64,000 bases of DNA, taken from Campylobacter upsaliensis (GTDB taxonomy: Bacteria > Campylobacterota > Campylobacteria > Campylobacterales > Campylobacteraceae). Of the stretch, positions 36,513-43,735 are shown in pieces. The stretch's first letter is position 1. Every line of letters begins with the position of its first letter. The notes below the pieces were generated by a model, which was not told where the DNA came from, made no database searches, and saw nothing but the letters and a program-made list of their open reading frames with translations. A program made the translations under genes and the position numbers. The stretch spans positions 1,302,001-1,366,000 of the forward strand of contig NZ_LR134372.1 in assembly GCF_900637395.1 (NCBI RefSeq). The letters are read 5' to 3'.

Positions 36513-37712
36513 TTACTTGATAATTTTAGAAACAACACCAGAACCAACAGTCTTACCACCTTCACGGATAGCAAAACGAGTTCCTTCCTCAAGTGCAACT
36601 GGAGCGATAAGGCTAACCGTAATTCTTACATTTTCACCCGGCATAACCATCTCAACACCATCAGCTAATTTAATAGAACCAGTTACATCAGTCGTTCTTA
36701 CATAAAACTGCGGACGATAGTTGTTAAAAAATGGAGTATGACGACCGCCCTCATCTTTATTTAGAATATAAACTTCTGCTTCAAAATCAGTATGAGGAGT
36801 GATAGATTTAGGCTTTGCAAGAACCATACCACGAAGAACATCTTCTTTTTTTGTTCCTCTTAAAAGCACACCGACATTATCGCCAGCCTCACCTTGATCC
36901 ATTTCTTTTCTAAACATCTCAACGCCTGTAACTGTTGTAGTTTGAGTATCTTTGATACCCACTATCTCAATAGTATCGCCGACTTTAACCACACCTTTTT
37001 CAATTCTACCTGTTACAACAGTTCCACGACCAGAAATTGAAAAAACATCTTCGATAGGCATCAAGAAGTCTTTTTCAGTATCTCTAACAGGAGTTGGGAT
37101 ATACTCATCAACTGCCTTCATAAGCTCTAAAATCTTAGCTGACCACTCGCCATCTTGTCCCGCCTTAGCCTCTTCTAAGGCTTGAAGAGCAGAACCGGAA
37201 ATGATAGGAGTGTCATCACCTGGGAAATCATAAGAGCTTAAAAGTTCTCTAATTTCCATTTCAACCAATTCTAAAAGCTCTGCATCATCAACCATATCAG
37301 CCTTATTCATAAAAACTACGATATAAGGAACACCCACTTGACGAGAAAGCAAAATGTGCTCTCTAGTTTGTGGCATAGGACCATCAGCAGCAGAAACAAC
37401 CAAAATCGCTCCGTCCATTTGTGCCGCACCTGTAATCATATTTTTAACATAGTCGGCGTGTCCCGGACAATCCACATGAGCATAGTGACGATTTTCTGTC
37501 TCATACTCAATATGAGAAGTTGCAATGGTAATACCGCGTTCTTTTTCTTCTGGAGCATTGTCGATATTATCATAATCTTTAAGCTCAGCCAAACCTCTTC
37601 TTGACAAAACAGCAGAAATAGCCGCTGTTAGAGTAGTTTTACCGTGATCTACGTGACCAATAGTACCAATATTTACATGTGGCTTGTTACGAGAAAATTT
37701 TTCTTTAGCCAT
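36513..37712 (-). CDS. tuf: Elongation factor Tu
   Basis: 399 residues. G1 GHVDHGKTT (about 19-27), G3 [10 protein letters not shown]4 NKADMVD, then domains II and III ending [15 protein letters not shown]. Strong ribosome site GGAGG. Downstream of four tRNA genes in the same orientation, so probably a tRNA-tuf operon. No second tuf is in the window. Confidence 0.98.
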   Translation of the reverse strand: MAKEKFSRNKPHVNIGTIGHVDHGKTTLTAAISAVLSRRGLAELKDYDNIDNAPEEKERGITIATSHIEYETENRHYAHVDCPGHADYVKNMITGAAQMDGAILVVSAADGPMPQTREHILLSRQVGVPYIVVFMNKADMVDDAELLELVEMEIRELLSSYDFPGDDTPIISGSALQALEEAKAGQDGEWSAKILELMKAVDEYIPTPVRDTEKDFLMPIEDVFSISGRGTVVTGRIEKGVVKVGDTIEIVGIKDTQTTTVTGVEMFRKEMDQGEAGDNVGVLLRGTKKEDVLRGMVLAKPKSITPHTDFEAEVYILNKDEGGRHTPFFNNYRPQFYVRTTDVTGSIKLADGVEMVMPGENVRITVSLIAPVALEEGTRFAIREGGKTVGSGVVSKIIK

Positions 37713-37780
37713 TTTATTCCTCCGTATAAAAATTAAATAAGCAAAGGCAAGTCTAAATTCATTGAAATTTTTTCAAATTA

Positions 37781-37855
<75 letters not shown>

Positions 37856-37947
37856 GCTCAGAAAAATCGCACATAAAAATAGACAACTAAAAACTCTTTA
37901 ATAGGGAAATTCTGTAAGTTTTATAAATACAGCTCCCAGTCAAACTT

Positions 37948-38024
37948 TGGAGCGGGAAACGGGACTCGAACCCGCGACCCTCAGCTTGGAAGGCTGATGC
38001 TCTAGCCAACTGAGCTACTCCCGC
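37948..38024 (-). tRNA. tRNA-Gly (TCC)
   Basis: 77 bases with CCA. Acceptor GCGGGAG/TTCCCGC region, anticodon stem TCAGC/GCTGA with loop CTTCCAA (TCC). Confidence 0.95.
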
Positions 38025-38031
38025 AAAGCTA

Positions 38032-38116
<85 letters not shown>

Positions 38117-38166
38117 TAAAAAATAACGCTAAAAACGATATCTGGTCAAACACTGCTAAAATTCAA

Positions 38167-38242
38167 TGGAGCTGGTTAAGGGACTTGAACCCCCGACCTG
38201 CTGCTTACAAGGCAGCTGCTCTACCAACTGAGCTAAACCAGC
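38167..38242 (-). tRNA. tRNA-Thr (TGT)
   Basis: 76 bases with CCA. Anticodon stem GCTGC-type with loop CTTGTAA (TGT). First of the Thr-Tyr-Gly-Thr-tuf array. Confidence 0.95.
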
Positions 38243-38288
38243 AAATAAAAATCGCAATTCTACCTTAAAAAAAATTTTTTGTCAAGAA

Positions 38289-39079
38289 CTAGAAAGGCAA
38301 TCTTAAATTTTGTGATTTTAAAGACTTCATTAAGAAAAAAACATAAAAACGCAAATGCCAATAAAGCTTCCAAAAAGGTCTTGCTAATTTAGCTATAAAG
38401 AAAAATCGACTTTTAACTTGAGAACCGATGACACTCCCCTCGTTTTCTGGAATTTTAAGACTAAAGTTTTCACCAACCCAAATATAACTCATAACCTTGT
38501 GGATATAAAACATATCTGTATAAAAATCGACAGGATAATACATCTTTTTTAAATTATCAAGCCATTTTAATGCGGCACTAGGCTTGATATAATAGGCAAA
38601 AGCACCAAAAGAAAATCTTTTTTCACAAAGATAAAGTTTATCCTTAATGTGCTTATAGCCGTAATTGCGGAATTTAACTTTTACAAATTCATAAGGGATC
38701 TCTTTTAAAAAGTTAAGAAATTCGGCGAAGTCCCCCCTCCCCCCCCTTCAAAATAAAAATCATCTTCTAAAATCAAGACCGCCTCATTAAGCTCTACACA
38801 TTTTTGCCATAGGCTAAGATGACTTGCAAAGCAAGCAAGTTCAGTATCTAAAATGCCACAACCCCCTCCTCTACCACAAAAAGCAAGAGAACGAAATTTA
38901 GGAAAATAAGAGGCAAATTTTTCCATATTTTCTTTTATTTTCGCATCTATGGCTTCAAAAAATTCAAAGCTTATCTCATCTTTTAAATTTGGATAATTTT
39001 CAAAAAATCTTTCTATTTGTTTTTGCATAAGCTTTTTACGCTCCAAGCTTCTTTTTAAATTGATAATAAAAATTTTCAT
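38289..39079 (-). pseudogene. GT25-family glycosyltransferase, phase-variable, OFF as sequenced
   Basis: A glycosyltransferase family 25 (LOS-type galactosyltransferase) gene interrupted by a frame change at a G8-A-G6 tract (38732-38746). The first part (39079 down to 38705) begins MKIFIINLKRSLERKK, reaches LACFASHLSLWQKC and LILEDDFYFEGGGGG and then stops after TSPNFLTF. The rest continues in the next frame (DFAEFLNFLKEIPYEF to LKSQNLRLPF, stop at 38289). Offset 39079 to 38543 is 2 modulo 3, so one added base in the tract, or two fewer, restores a 263-residue protein. ATG 39079 has AAGGGA five bases upstream and lies 16 bases after the ABC transporter, so it may share its transcript. Acceptor and sugar are unknown. 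Confidence 0.85.
38732..38746 (-). repeat. Interrupted G tract (G8-A-G6) in the GT25 gene
   Basis: C6-T-C8 on the forward strand, in frame terms encoding a glycine run directly after the EDDFYFE block. Slippage of one base in the G8 would switch the gene ON. Confidence 0.9.
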
Positions 39080-39095
39080 ACTTTCCCTTATAAAA

Positions 39096-39833
39096 TCATT
39101 GATGAAAATCAAAAAGATTTAAAAATTTCTTCGCTCTCTGGGTTTTTGGGCTTTGAAAAAATTCTTCGGGCTTAGAAATTTCGACTATCTCGCCATTATC
39201 CATAAAGACGATTTTATCTGCCACAGCCTTAGCAAAGCCCATTTCGTGCGTAACAATAAGCATAGTCATACCCTCTTTAGCCAAATTTAACATCACCTCC
39301 AAAACCTCTCTAACGATTTCAGGGTCAAGCGCAGCGGTAACCTCATCAAAAAGCATTAGCATAGGATTCATACAAAGGCTTCTAACGATGGCTATGCGTT
39401 GCTTTTGTCCCCCACTAAGCTCCCTTGGATACGCCTCAAGTTTGTGTAAAAGTCCCACTTTTTCAAGCCAAATTTTAGCCTCGTTTAAAACCTCATCTTT
39501 AGCTCTTTTTTGCACCTTTAAGGGTCCAAGTAAAATATTTTCCTTAACGCTTAAATGTTCAAAAAGCTCGTAAGATTGAAACACCATACCCACTTTTTGC
39601 CTCATTTTAGTCCAGTGCTTATAGTCTTTAGTAATTTTCTCTCCATCGATATAAATCGCCCCAGAGGCAATCTCCTCAAGTCCATTAATGCAACGAAGTA
39701 GGGTCGATTTCCCACAGCCACTAGGTCCTAAAATCACCACGACTTCCTTTTGATTCACCTCTAAATTGATATTGTTTAAAGCTTTGTGTGTGCCGTAAAA
39801 TTTCACTAAATTTTCTATTTTTAATACACGCAT
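39096..39833 (-). CDS. Polar amino-acid ABC transporter ATPase (PaqQ-like)
   Basis: 245 residues. Walker [11 protein letters not shown] (about 34-43), Q-loop VFQSYELF, signature [11 protein letters not shown], Walker [15 protein letters not shown] (Val in the place of the usual Pro of DEP), H-loop THEMGF. GlnQ-type. Follows the two permeases by one base. Matches the C. jejuni Cj0467-Cj0469 set (paqP-paqQ), linked there to glutamine uptake. No periplasmic binding-protein gene is adjacent. Confidence 0.9.
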   Translation of the reverse strand: MRVLKIENLVKFYGTHKALNNINLEVNQKEVVVILGPSGCGKSTLLRCINGLEEIASGAIYIDGEKITKDYKHWTKMRQKVGMVFQSYELFEHLSVKENILLGPLKVQKRAKDEVLNEAKIWLEKVGLLHKLEAYPRELSGGQKQRIAIVRSLCMNPMLMLFDEVTAALDPEIVREVLEVMLNLAKEGMTMLIVTHEMGFAKAVADKIVFMDNGEIVEISKPEEFFQSPKTQRAKKFLNLFDFHQ

Positions 39834-39834
39834 T

Positions 39835-40491
39835 TTAACCCCACTTTTTTTCTAAAGTCCTAGCATACAAGGACACAGGATAACAAATCACAAAATAAAG
39901 CATAAAAATTAATCCATAAATCACAAAGGGCGCAAAATCATTTTGATTATGAAATTCTATGATTTGCTGCCCTACTTTTACAAGCTCCACCGCACCGATT
40001 AAATAGGCAAAAGTCGTGCTTTTTATCATACGCGTGAGTAAATTCATACTAAGAGGAGTGAGTCTTCTTAAGGCTTGAGGAATAATAATGTAAATATAGG
40101 CTTGTAAAGGGGTTAAACCCAGTGCGGCGGCGGATTCGTATTGATGTTTGGGTATGCTTTGTAGGGAACTTCTCACTAAATCCATCATTTCAAAACTCCC
40201 CCAAATACTAAAAACAATAATAGACGCTGCTACGCTACTTAAATCAAGTCCAAGCCACCTTGAAAAGCCAAAATATACAATAAAAAGCCACACTAAAAGC
40301 GGCATCACACGCACAAATTCCAAGCCAAAACGACAAATTACATAAATATAAGAATTCTTAAGACTCATCAAAATCCCAAGCAAAAGCCCACCAAAAGAAG
40401 TGATAACAATGCTCACAAAAGAAATTTCAAGCGTGATGAAAAGCCCCTCACCAAGTCTAGTAAGGCTATTTATATTTAAAATTTCAAGCAT
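39835..40491 (-). CDS. Polar amino-acid ABC transporter permease
   Basis: 218 residues, HisM/GlnP-type inner-membrane permease with about five helices. The EAA-like loop [20 protein letters not shown] contains the ATPase-contacting motif. Overlaps the preceding permease by 8 bases; the two would form a heterodimer. Confidence 0.9.
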   Translation of the reverse strand: MLEILNINSLTRLGEGLFITLEISFVSIVITSFGGLLLGILMSLKNSYIYVICRFGLEFVRVMPLLVWLFIVYFGFSRWLGLDLSSVAASIIVFSIWGSFEMMDLVRSSLQSIPKHQYESAAALGLTPLQAYIYIIIPQALRRLTPLSMNLLTRMIKSTTFAYLIGAVELVKVGQQIIEFHNQNDFAPFVIYGLIFMLYFVICYPVSLYARTLEKKWG

Positions 40492-41185
40492 ATCTTAGCC
40501 TTTTTTCCACAAAAGAAAGCATTAAAGAAAGTGGTAAAATAAGACACAAATAACCCATAAATAGCATAAATAAAAGCTCGTCTGTCTTATAAGTTAGTGA
40601 ATTTAAGCTTTTCATCAAAGTTACCAAATCGGGTAAAGCAATAATGCTAACGACCGAAGTTTCTTTAATTAGAAAGATGATATTAGCGCTGATTCCACTC
40701 ATCGCTACCGCCAAAGCTTGAGGCAAAATCACATAACGCAAATTTCCAAAAGCACTAAAACCAAGGCTAAGTCCTGCTTCAAATTGTTGTTTTTTAACAG
40801 ATTCAAAACCTGCCCTTAAGGCTTCTGCCATATAAGCCCCACCCAAAAAACTAAGCCCCACAATCGCACAAGCAAAGGCAGGTCTTAAGCTCTCATCTAC
40901 ACTAAGACACAATAAATTTAAAGGAAAGATAGTTTCAAGATGAAATCCTAATTTTGGTAAGGCATAATACAAAAAGAAAAGCTGGATTAAAAGAGGGGTA
41001 TTGCGCGAAAATTCTATGTAAATTTGGCATAAATTTCTCATAAACTTGAGCTTAAAAAAGTGCATTAAAACGCAAAAAAAGCCTATAATTAAAGAAAATA
41101 CGACACCCCAAAAACTAAGTTTTAAGGTCAGCCAAGCCGCCTCGACAAAAGCAGGAATATGCGTCAGTATAAAGTGAAAATCCAT
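40484..41185 (-). CDS. Polar amino-acid ABC transporter permease (PaqP-like)
   Basis: 233 residues, first gene of the transporter operon. The EAA loop is FEAGLSLGFSAFGNLRYVIL, and the N-terminal GFFCVLMHFFK segment is followed by IEFSRNTPLLIQLFFLYYA, typical of GlnP/HisQ-type permeases. Divergent from folD across about 150 bases. Confidence 0.9.
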   Translation of the reverse strand: MDFHFILTHIPAFVEAAWLTLKLSFWGVVFSLIIGFFCVLMHFFKLKFMRNLCQIYIEFSRNTPLLIQLFFLYYALPKLGFHLETIFPLNLLCLSVDESLRPAFACAIVGLSFLGGAYMAEALRAGFESVKKQQFEAGLSLGFSAFGNLRYVILPQALAVAMSGISANIIFLIKETSVVSIIALPDLVTLMKSLNSLTYKTDELLFMLFMGYLCLILPLSLMLSFVEKRLRYA

Positions 41186-41294
41186 CTTTTCCCTACAAAT
41201 TTAACAATCATTTTAAGTCTTAGATTGTAGCAAAAATTTGTTGCGAAATTCTTATGAAAAAAGTTTAATTTGCTTTAAATTTGCTATTTTGCAT

Positions 41295-41300
41295 TATAAT
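41295..41300 (+). promoter_or_regulatory. -10 element of the folD-lepB promoter
   Basis: TTTTGCATTATAAT gives an extended -10 TATAAT 34 bases before the folD ATG. A clear match to the Campylobacter sigma70 pattern. Confidence 0.65.
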
Positions 41301-41333
41301 CTCGCAAAATATTATCAAGGTATAAGGATAAAG

Positions 41334-42191
41334 ATGATTTTGCTTGATGGCAAGGCTTTAAGTCTTAAAATAAAAGACGAGCTTAAAAATATGAGTTTGA
41401 CACTGAAAACTAAGGGCGTTGAGCCTTGCTTGGCAGTTATTTTGGTCGGCAATGATGCGGCAAGTCAAAGCTATGTCAATGCTAAAGCAAAAGCGTGCGA
41501 AGTGTGTGAGATTAAATCTTTAGTTTATAAATTAGATTTTAACACTACGCAAAATGAACTTTTAGCCCTCATTAACACTCTCAATTACGATGATAGTGTG
41601 CATGGTATTTTAGTCCAGCTCCCTCTACCACCGCACATTAATAAAAATGTCATTTTAGAAAGCATATTAAGCTCTAAAGATGTCGATGGCTTTCATCCTA
41701 TCAATGTAGGCTATTTAAATTTAGGTATCGAAAGCGGCTTTTTACCCTGCACACCTTTAGGAGTGATGAAGCTTTTAAAAGCCTACGAAATAGATCTTGA
41801 AGGTTTAGATACCGTTGTTATCGGCGCTTCAAACATAGTCGGTCGCCCTATGGCAACAATGCTTTTAAACGCTGGAGCGAGTGTAAGCATTTGCCATATT
41901 AAAACAAAGGATTTAAGTTTTTATACGCAAAAAGCGGACTTAATCATAGTCGCCGCGGGCTGCGTGAATTTACTCAAAGAAGATATGGTGAAAGAGGGAG
42001 TTATAGTTGTTGATGTGGGGATTAACCGCATTGACAATCACTTAGTGGGCGATGTCGATTTTGACAAAGTCTCCAAAAAAGCAAGTTTCATAAGTCCCGT
42101 TCCTGGCGGTGTAGGACCTATGACAATCGCGATGCTACTTGAAAATACTATTAAATCCGCCAAAAATAGACTTTTAAATCCTCAAATTTAA
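41334..42191 (+). CDS. folD: Methylenetetrahydrofolate dehydrogenase/cyclohydrolase
   Basis: 285 residues. Conserved blocks: LILVGNDAASQSYVNAKAKA (Lys of SYVxxKxK), HGILVQLPLPPHI, DVDGFHPINVG, GASNIVGRPMA for NADP and PVPGGVGPMTIAMLLENT. Interconverts methylene- and formyl-tetrahydrofolate for purine and formyl-Met-tRNA synthesis. Start ATG 41334 (MILLDGKALSLKIKDEL) with AAGGAT; a longer frame from 41238 crosses the promoter. Eight bases before lepB, as in C. jejuni (Cj0855-Cj0856). Confidence 0.97.
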   Translation: MILLDGKALSLKIKDELKNMSLTLKTKGVEPCLAVILVGNDAASQSYVNAKAKACEVCEIKSLVYKLDFNTTQNELLALINTLNYDDSVHGILVQLPLPPHINKNVILESILSSKDVDGFHPINVGYLNLGIESGFLPCTPLGVMKLLKAYEIDLEGLDTVVIGASNIVGRPMATMLLNAGASVSICHIKTKDLSFYTQKADLIIVAAGCVNLLKEDMVKEGVIVVDVGINRIDNHLVGDVDFDKVSKKASFISPVPGGVGPMTIAMLLENTIKSAKNRLLNPQI

Positions 42192-42199
42192 GGATCATT

Positions 42200-43027
42200 A
42201 TGAATTTTCTTAAAAAATTTTATACTTTTTTTAATTCTTGGACTGGGACGATTATTTTTGTATTGCTTGTGATTTTTTTCTTTGTACAAGCCTTTATTAT
42301 CCCTAGTGGTTCGATGAAAAATAGCCTTTTAGTTGGAGAAATGCTTTTTGTGAAAAAATTTAGCTACGGAATTCCTACTCCGCATATTCCTTGGCTTGAA
42401 ATTCCTATTTTACCAGATTTTGATGATGATGGACATTTGATTAGCGGAGATGGTCCTAAAAGAGGAGATATAGTCGTTTTTAGATACCCTCACGATGAAA
42501 AAATTCATTTTGTTAAACGCTGCGTAGCTAAGGGTAATGATAGGGTTATTTATGCAAATAAAACGCTTTATGTGAGTATGAGTGAGGGAGAGAATTTTAT
42601 GCGAGAAAATTATCCCAAAGATGACCTTATAAAACTTGGCGGACGACTTTTTGTCAAAGAGCCTTATAAACAAAAGGGAATTCACTATGAAGAGCAAGTT
42701 AATATGGATGATCTTATAGAAAAATATGCTCTCTTAGGGCAGTTTGCTATGACGAAAATTAATCTTAAAGAACTTGGGAATGCTTATGTTTTCGATGTGC
42801 CAGAAAATGAATATTTTATGATGGGAGATAATAGGGACTTTTCTTCGGATAGTCGTTTTTGGGGTTCTGTGCCTTATAAACTCATCGTAGGACAGCCTTG
42901 GTTTGTGTATATGTCCTTTGACAAAAACTATAATATACGCTGGGAAAGGATAGGTCGCTTCGTAGATAGCCTAGAAAATGAAGAAAAATTCATCAAAGAT
43001 GATGATAGTGGGGATACTTTAAGCTAG
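42200..43027 (+). CDS. lepB: Signal peptidase I
   Basis: 275 residues. One N-terminal membrane segment (about 16-35), catalytic Ser38 in PSGSMKNS and Lys106 in IHFVKRCVA, plus box E MMGDNRDFSSDSRFWGSVP. Cleaves signal peptides of exported proteins at the periplasmic face. Second gene of folD-lepB; closed by a strong terminator. Confidence 0.97.
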   Translation: MNFLKKFYTFFNSWTGTIIFVLLVIFFFVQAFIIPSGSMKNSLLVGEMLFVKKFSYGIPTPHIPWLEIPILPDFDDDGHLISGDGPKRGDIVVFRYPHDEKIHFVKRCVAKGNDRVIYANKTLYVSMSEGENFMRENYPKDDLIKLGGRLFVKEPYKQKGIHYEEQVNMDDLIEKYALLGQFAMTKINLKELGNAYVFDVPENEYFMMGDNRDFSSDSRFWGSVPYKLIVGQPWFVYMSFDKNYNIRWERIGRFVDSLENEEKFIKDDDSGDTLS

Positions 43028-43029
43028 TC

Positions 43030-43055
43030 AAGGAGCGATTGATAAATTGCTCCTT
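43030..43055 (+). terminator. folD-lepB terminator
   Basis: AAGGAGC/GCTCCTT outer stem extended by four more pairs, loop of four, then T5, three bases after the lepB stop. Confidence 0.85.
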
Positions 43056-43099
43056 TTTACACCAAACGCTTAAAAAACTGATGAAAAAATGAAAAATAC

Positions 43100-43129
43100 T
43101 TGACAAATTAAAGAACTTTTTGGCATAAT
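43100..43129 (+). promoter_or_regulatory. Strong promoter of the seven-tRNA array
   Basis: A perfect -35 TTGACA (43100-43105), an 18-base spacer and -10 CATAAT (43124-43129), 15 bases before the first tRNA. A consensus -35 is unusual in Campylobacter and suggests a stable-RNA promoter. Confidence 0.7.
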
Positions 43130-43143
43130 CACTTCTTTTATTT

Positions 43144-43219
43144 GTCTCCTTAGCTCAGCCGGTAGAGCATCTCCCTTTTAAGGAGGGGGCCGTTGGTTCG
43201 AATCCAACAGGGGACACCA
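43144..43219 (+). tRNA. tRNA-Lys (TTT), copy 1
   Basis: 76 bases with CCA; anticodon loop CTTTTAA. Identical in sequence to the copy at 43396. Confidence 0.95.
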
Positions 43220-43224
43220 TTTTG

Positions 43225-43300
43225 GGTCGCTTAGCTCAGTTGGTAGAGCGCCACCCTTACAAGGTGGATGTCATAAGTTCGAGTCTTATAGCGACCACCA
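43225..43300 (+). tRNA. tRNA-Val (TAC), copy 1
   Basis: 76 bases with CCA; acceptor GGTCGCT/AGCGACC, anticodon loop CTTACAA. Identical to the copy at 43566. Confidence 0.95.
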
Positions 43301-43313
43301 TTGCTTCTTAGGT

Positions 43314-43390
43314 GCAGCGGTAGTTCAGCTGGTTAGAATGCCGCCCTGTCACGGCGGAGGTCGCGGGTTCGAGTCCCGTCCGCTGCGCCA
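43314..43390 (+). tRNA. tRNA-Asp (GTC), copy 1
   Basis: 77 bases with CCA; acceptor GCAGCGG/CCGCTGC, anticodon loop CTGTCAC. Identical to the copy at 43655. Confidence 0.95.
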
Positions 43391-43395
43391 TTTAT

Positions 43396-43471
43396 GTCTC
43401 CTTAGCTCAGCCGGTAGAGCATCTCCCTTTTAAGGAGGGGGCCGTTGGTTCGAATCCAACAGGGGACACCA
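43396..43471 (+). tRNA. tRNA-Lys (TTT), copy 2
   Basis: Exact copy of the tRNA-Lys at 43144, five bases after tRNA-Asp copy 1. Confidence 0.95.
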
Positions 43472-43484
43472 CTTTATAGGGTTT

Positions 43485-43560
43485 GACCCTTTCGTCTAGT
43501 GGCCCAGGACAACACTCTCTCTGTGTGGAAACAGAGGTTCGAATCCTCTAAGGGTCGCCA
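43485..43560 (+). tRNA. tRNA-Glu-like (anticodon CTC by position), unusual anticodon arm
   Basis: 76 bases with CCA. Acceptor GACCCTT/AAGGGTC, D arm GTCT...AGGAC and T arm AGAGG TTCGAAT CCTCT are perfect and Glu-like. By canonical spacing the anticodon loop is CTCTCTG (U33 present, anticodon CTC), but the stem ACACT/TGTGG has an A-G and a T-T mismatch. A shifted 4-pair stem ACAC/GTGT gives loop TCTCTCT, which lacks U33. So Glu by body, but anticodon function is uncertain. Confidence 0.7.
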
Positions 43561-43565
43561 AATTT

Positions 43566-43641
43566 GGTCGCTTAGCTCAGTTGGTAGAGCGCCACCCTTA
43601 CAAGGTGGATGTCATAAGTTCGAGTCTTATAGCGACCACCA
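43566..43641 (+). tRNA. tRNA-Val (TAC), copy 2
   Basis: Exact copy of tRNA-Val at 43225, including the following spacer to tRNA-Asp. Confidence 0.95.
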
Positions 43642-43654
43642 TTGCTTCTTAGGT

Positions 43655-43731
43655 GCAGCGGTAGTTCAGCTGGTTAGAATGCCGCCCTGTCACGGCGGAG
43701 GTCGCGGGTTCGAGTCCCGTCCGCTGCGCCA
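43655..43731 (+). tRNA. tRNA-Asp (GTC), copy 2
   Basis: Exact copy of tRNA-Asp at 43314. Its 3' end is four bases from the stop of the convergent AsmA-like gene. Confidence 0.95.
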
Positions 43732-43735
43732 TAGT

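Noticed and set aside
43485-43560. Reading the odd tRNA as tRNA-Arg (TCT) using a shifted stem
   Set aside because: The shift loses U33 and leaves only four pairs; acceptor, D and T arms look like Glu.
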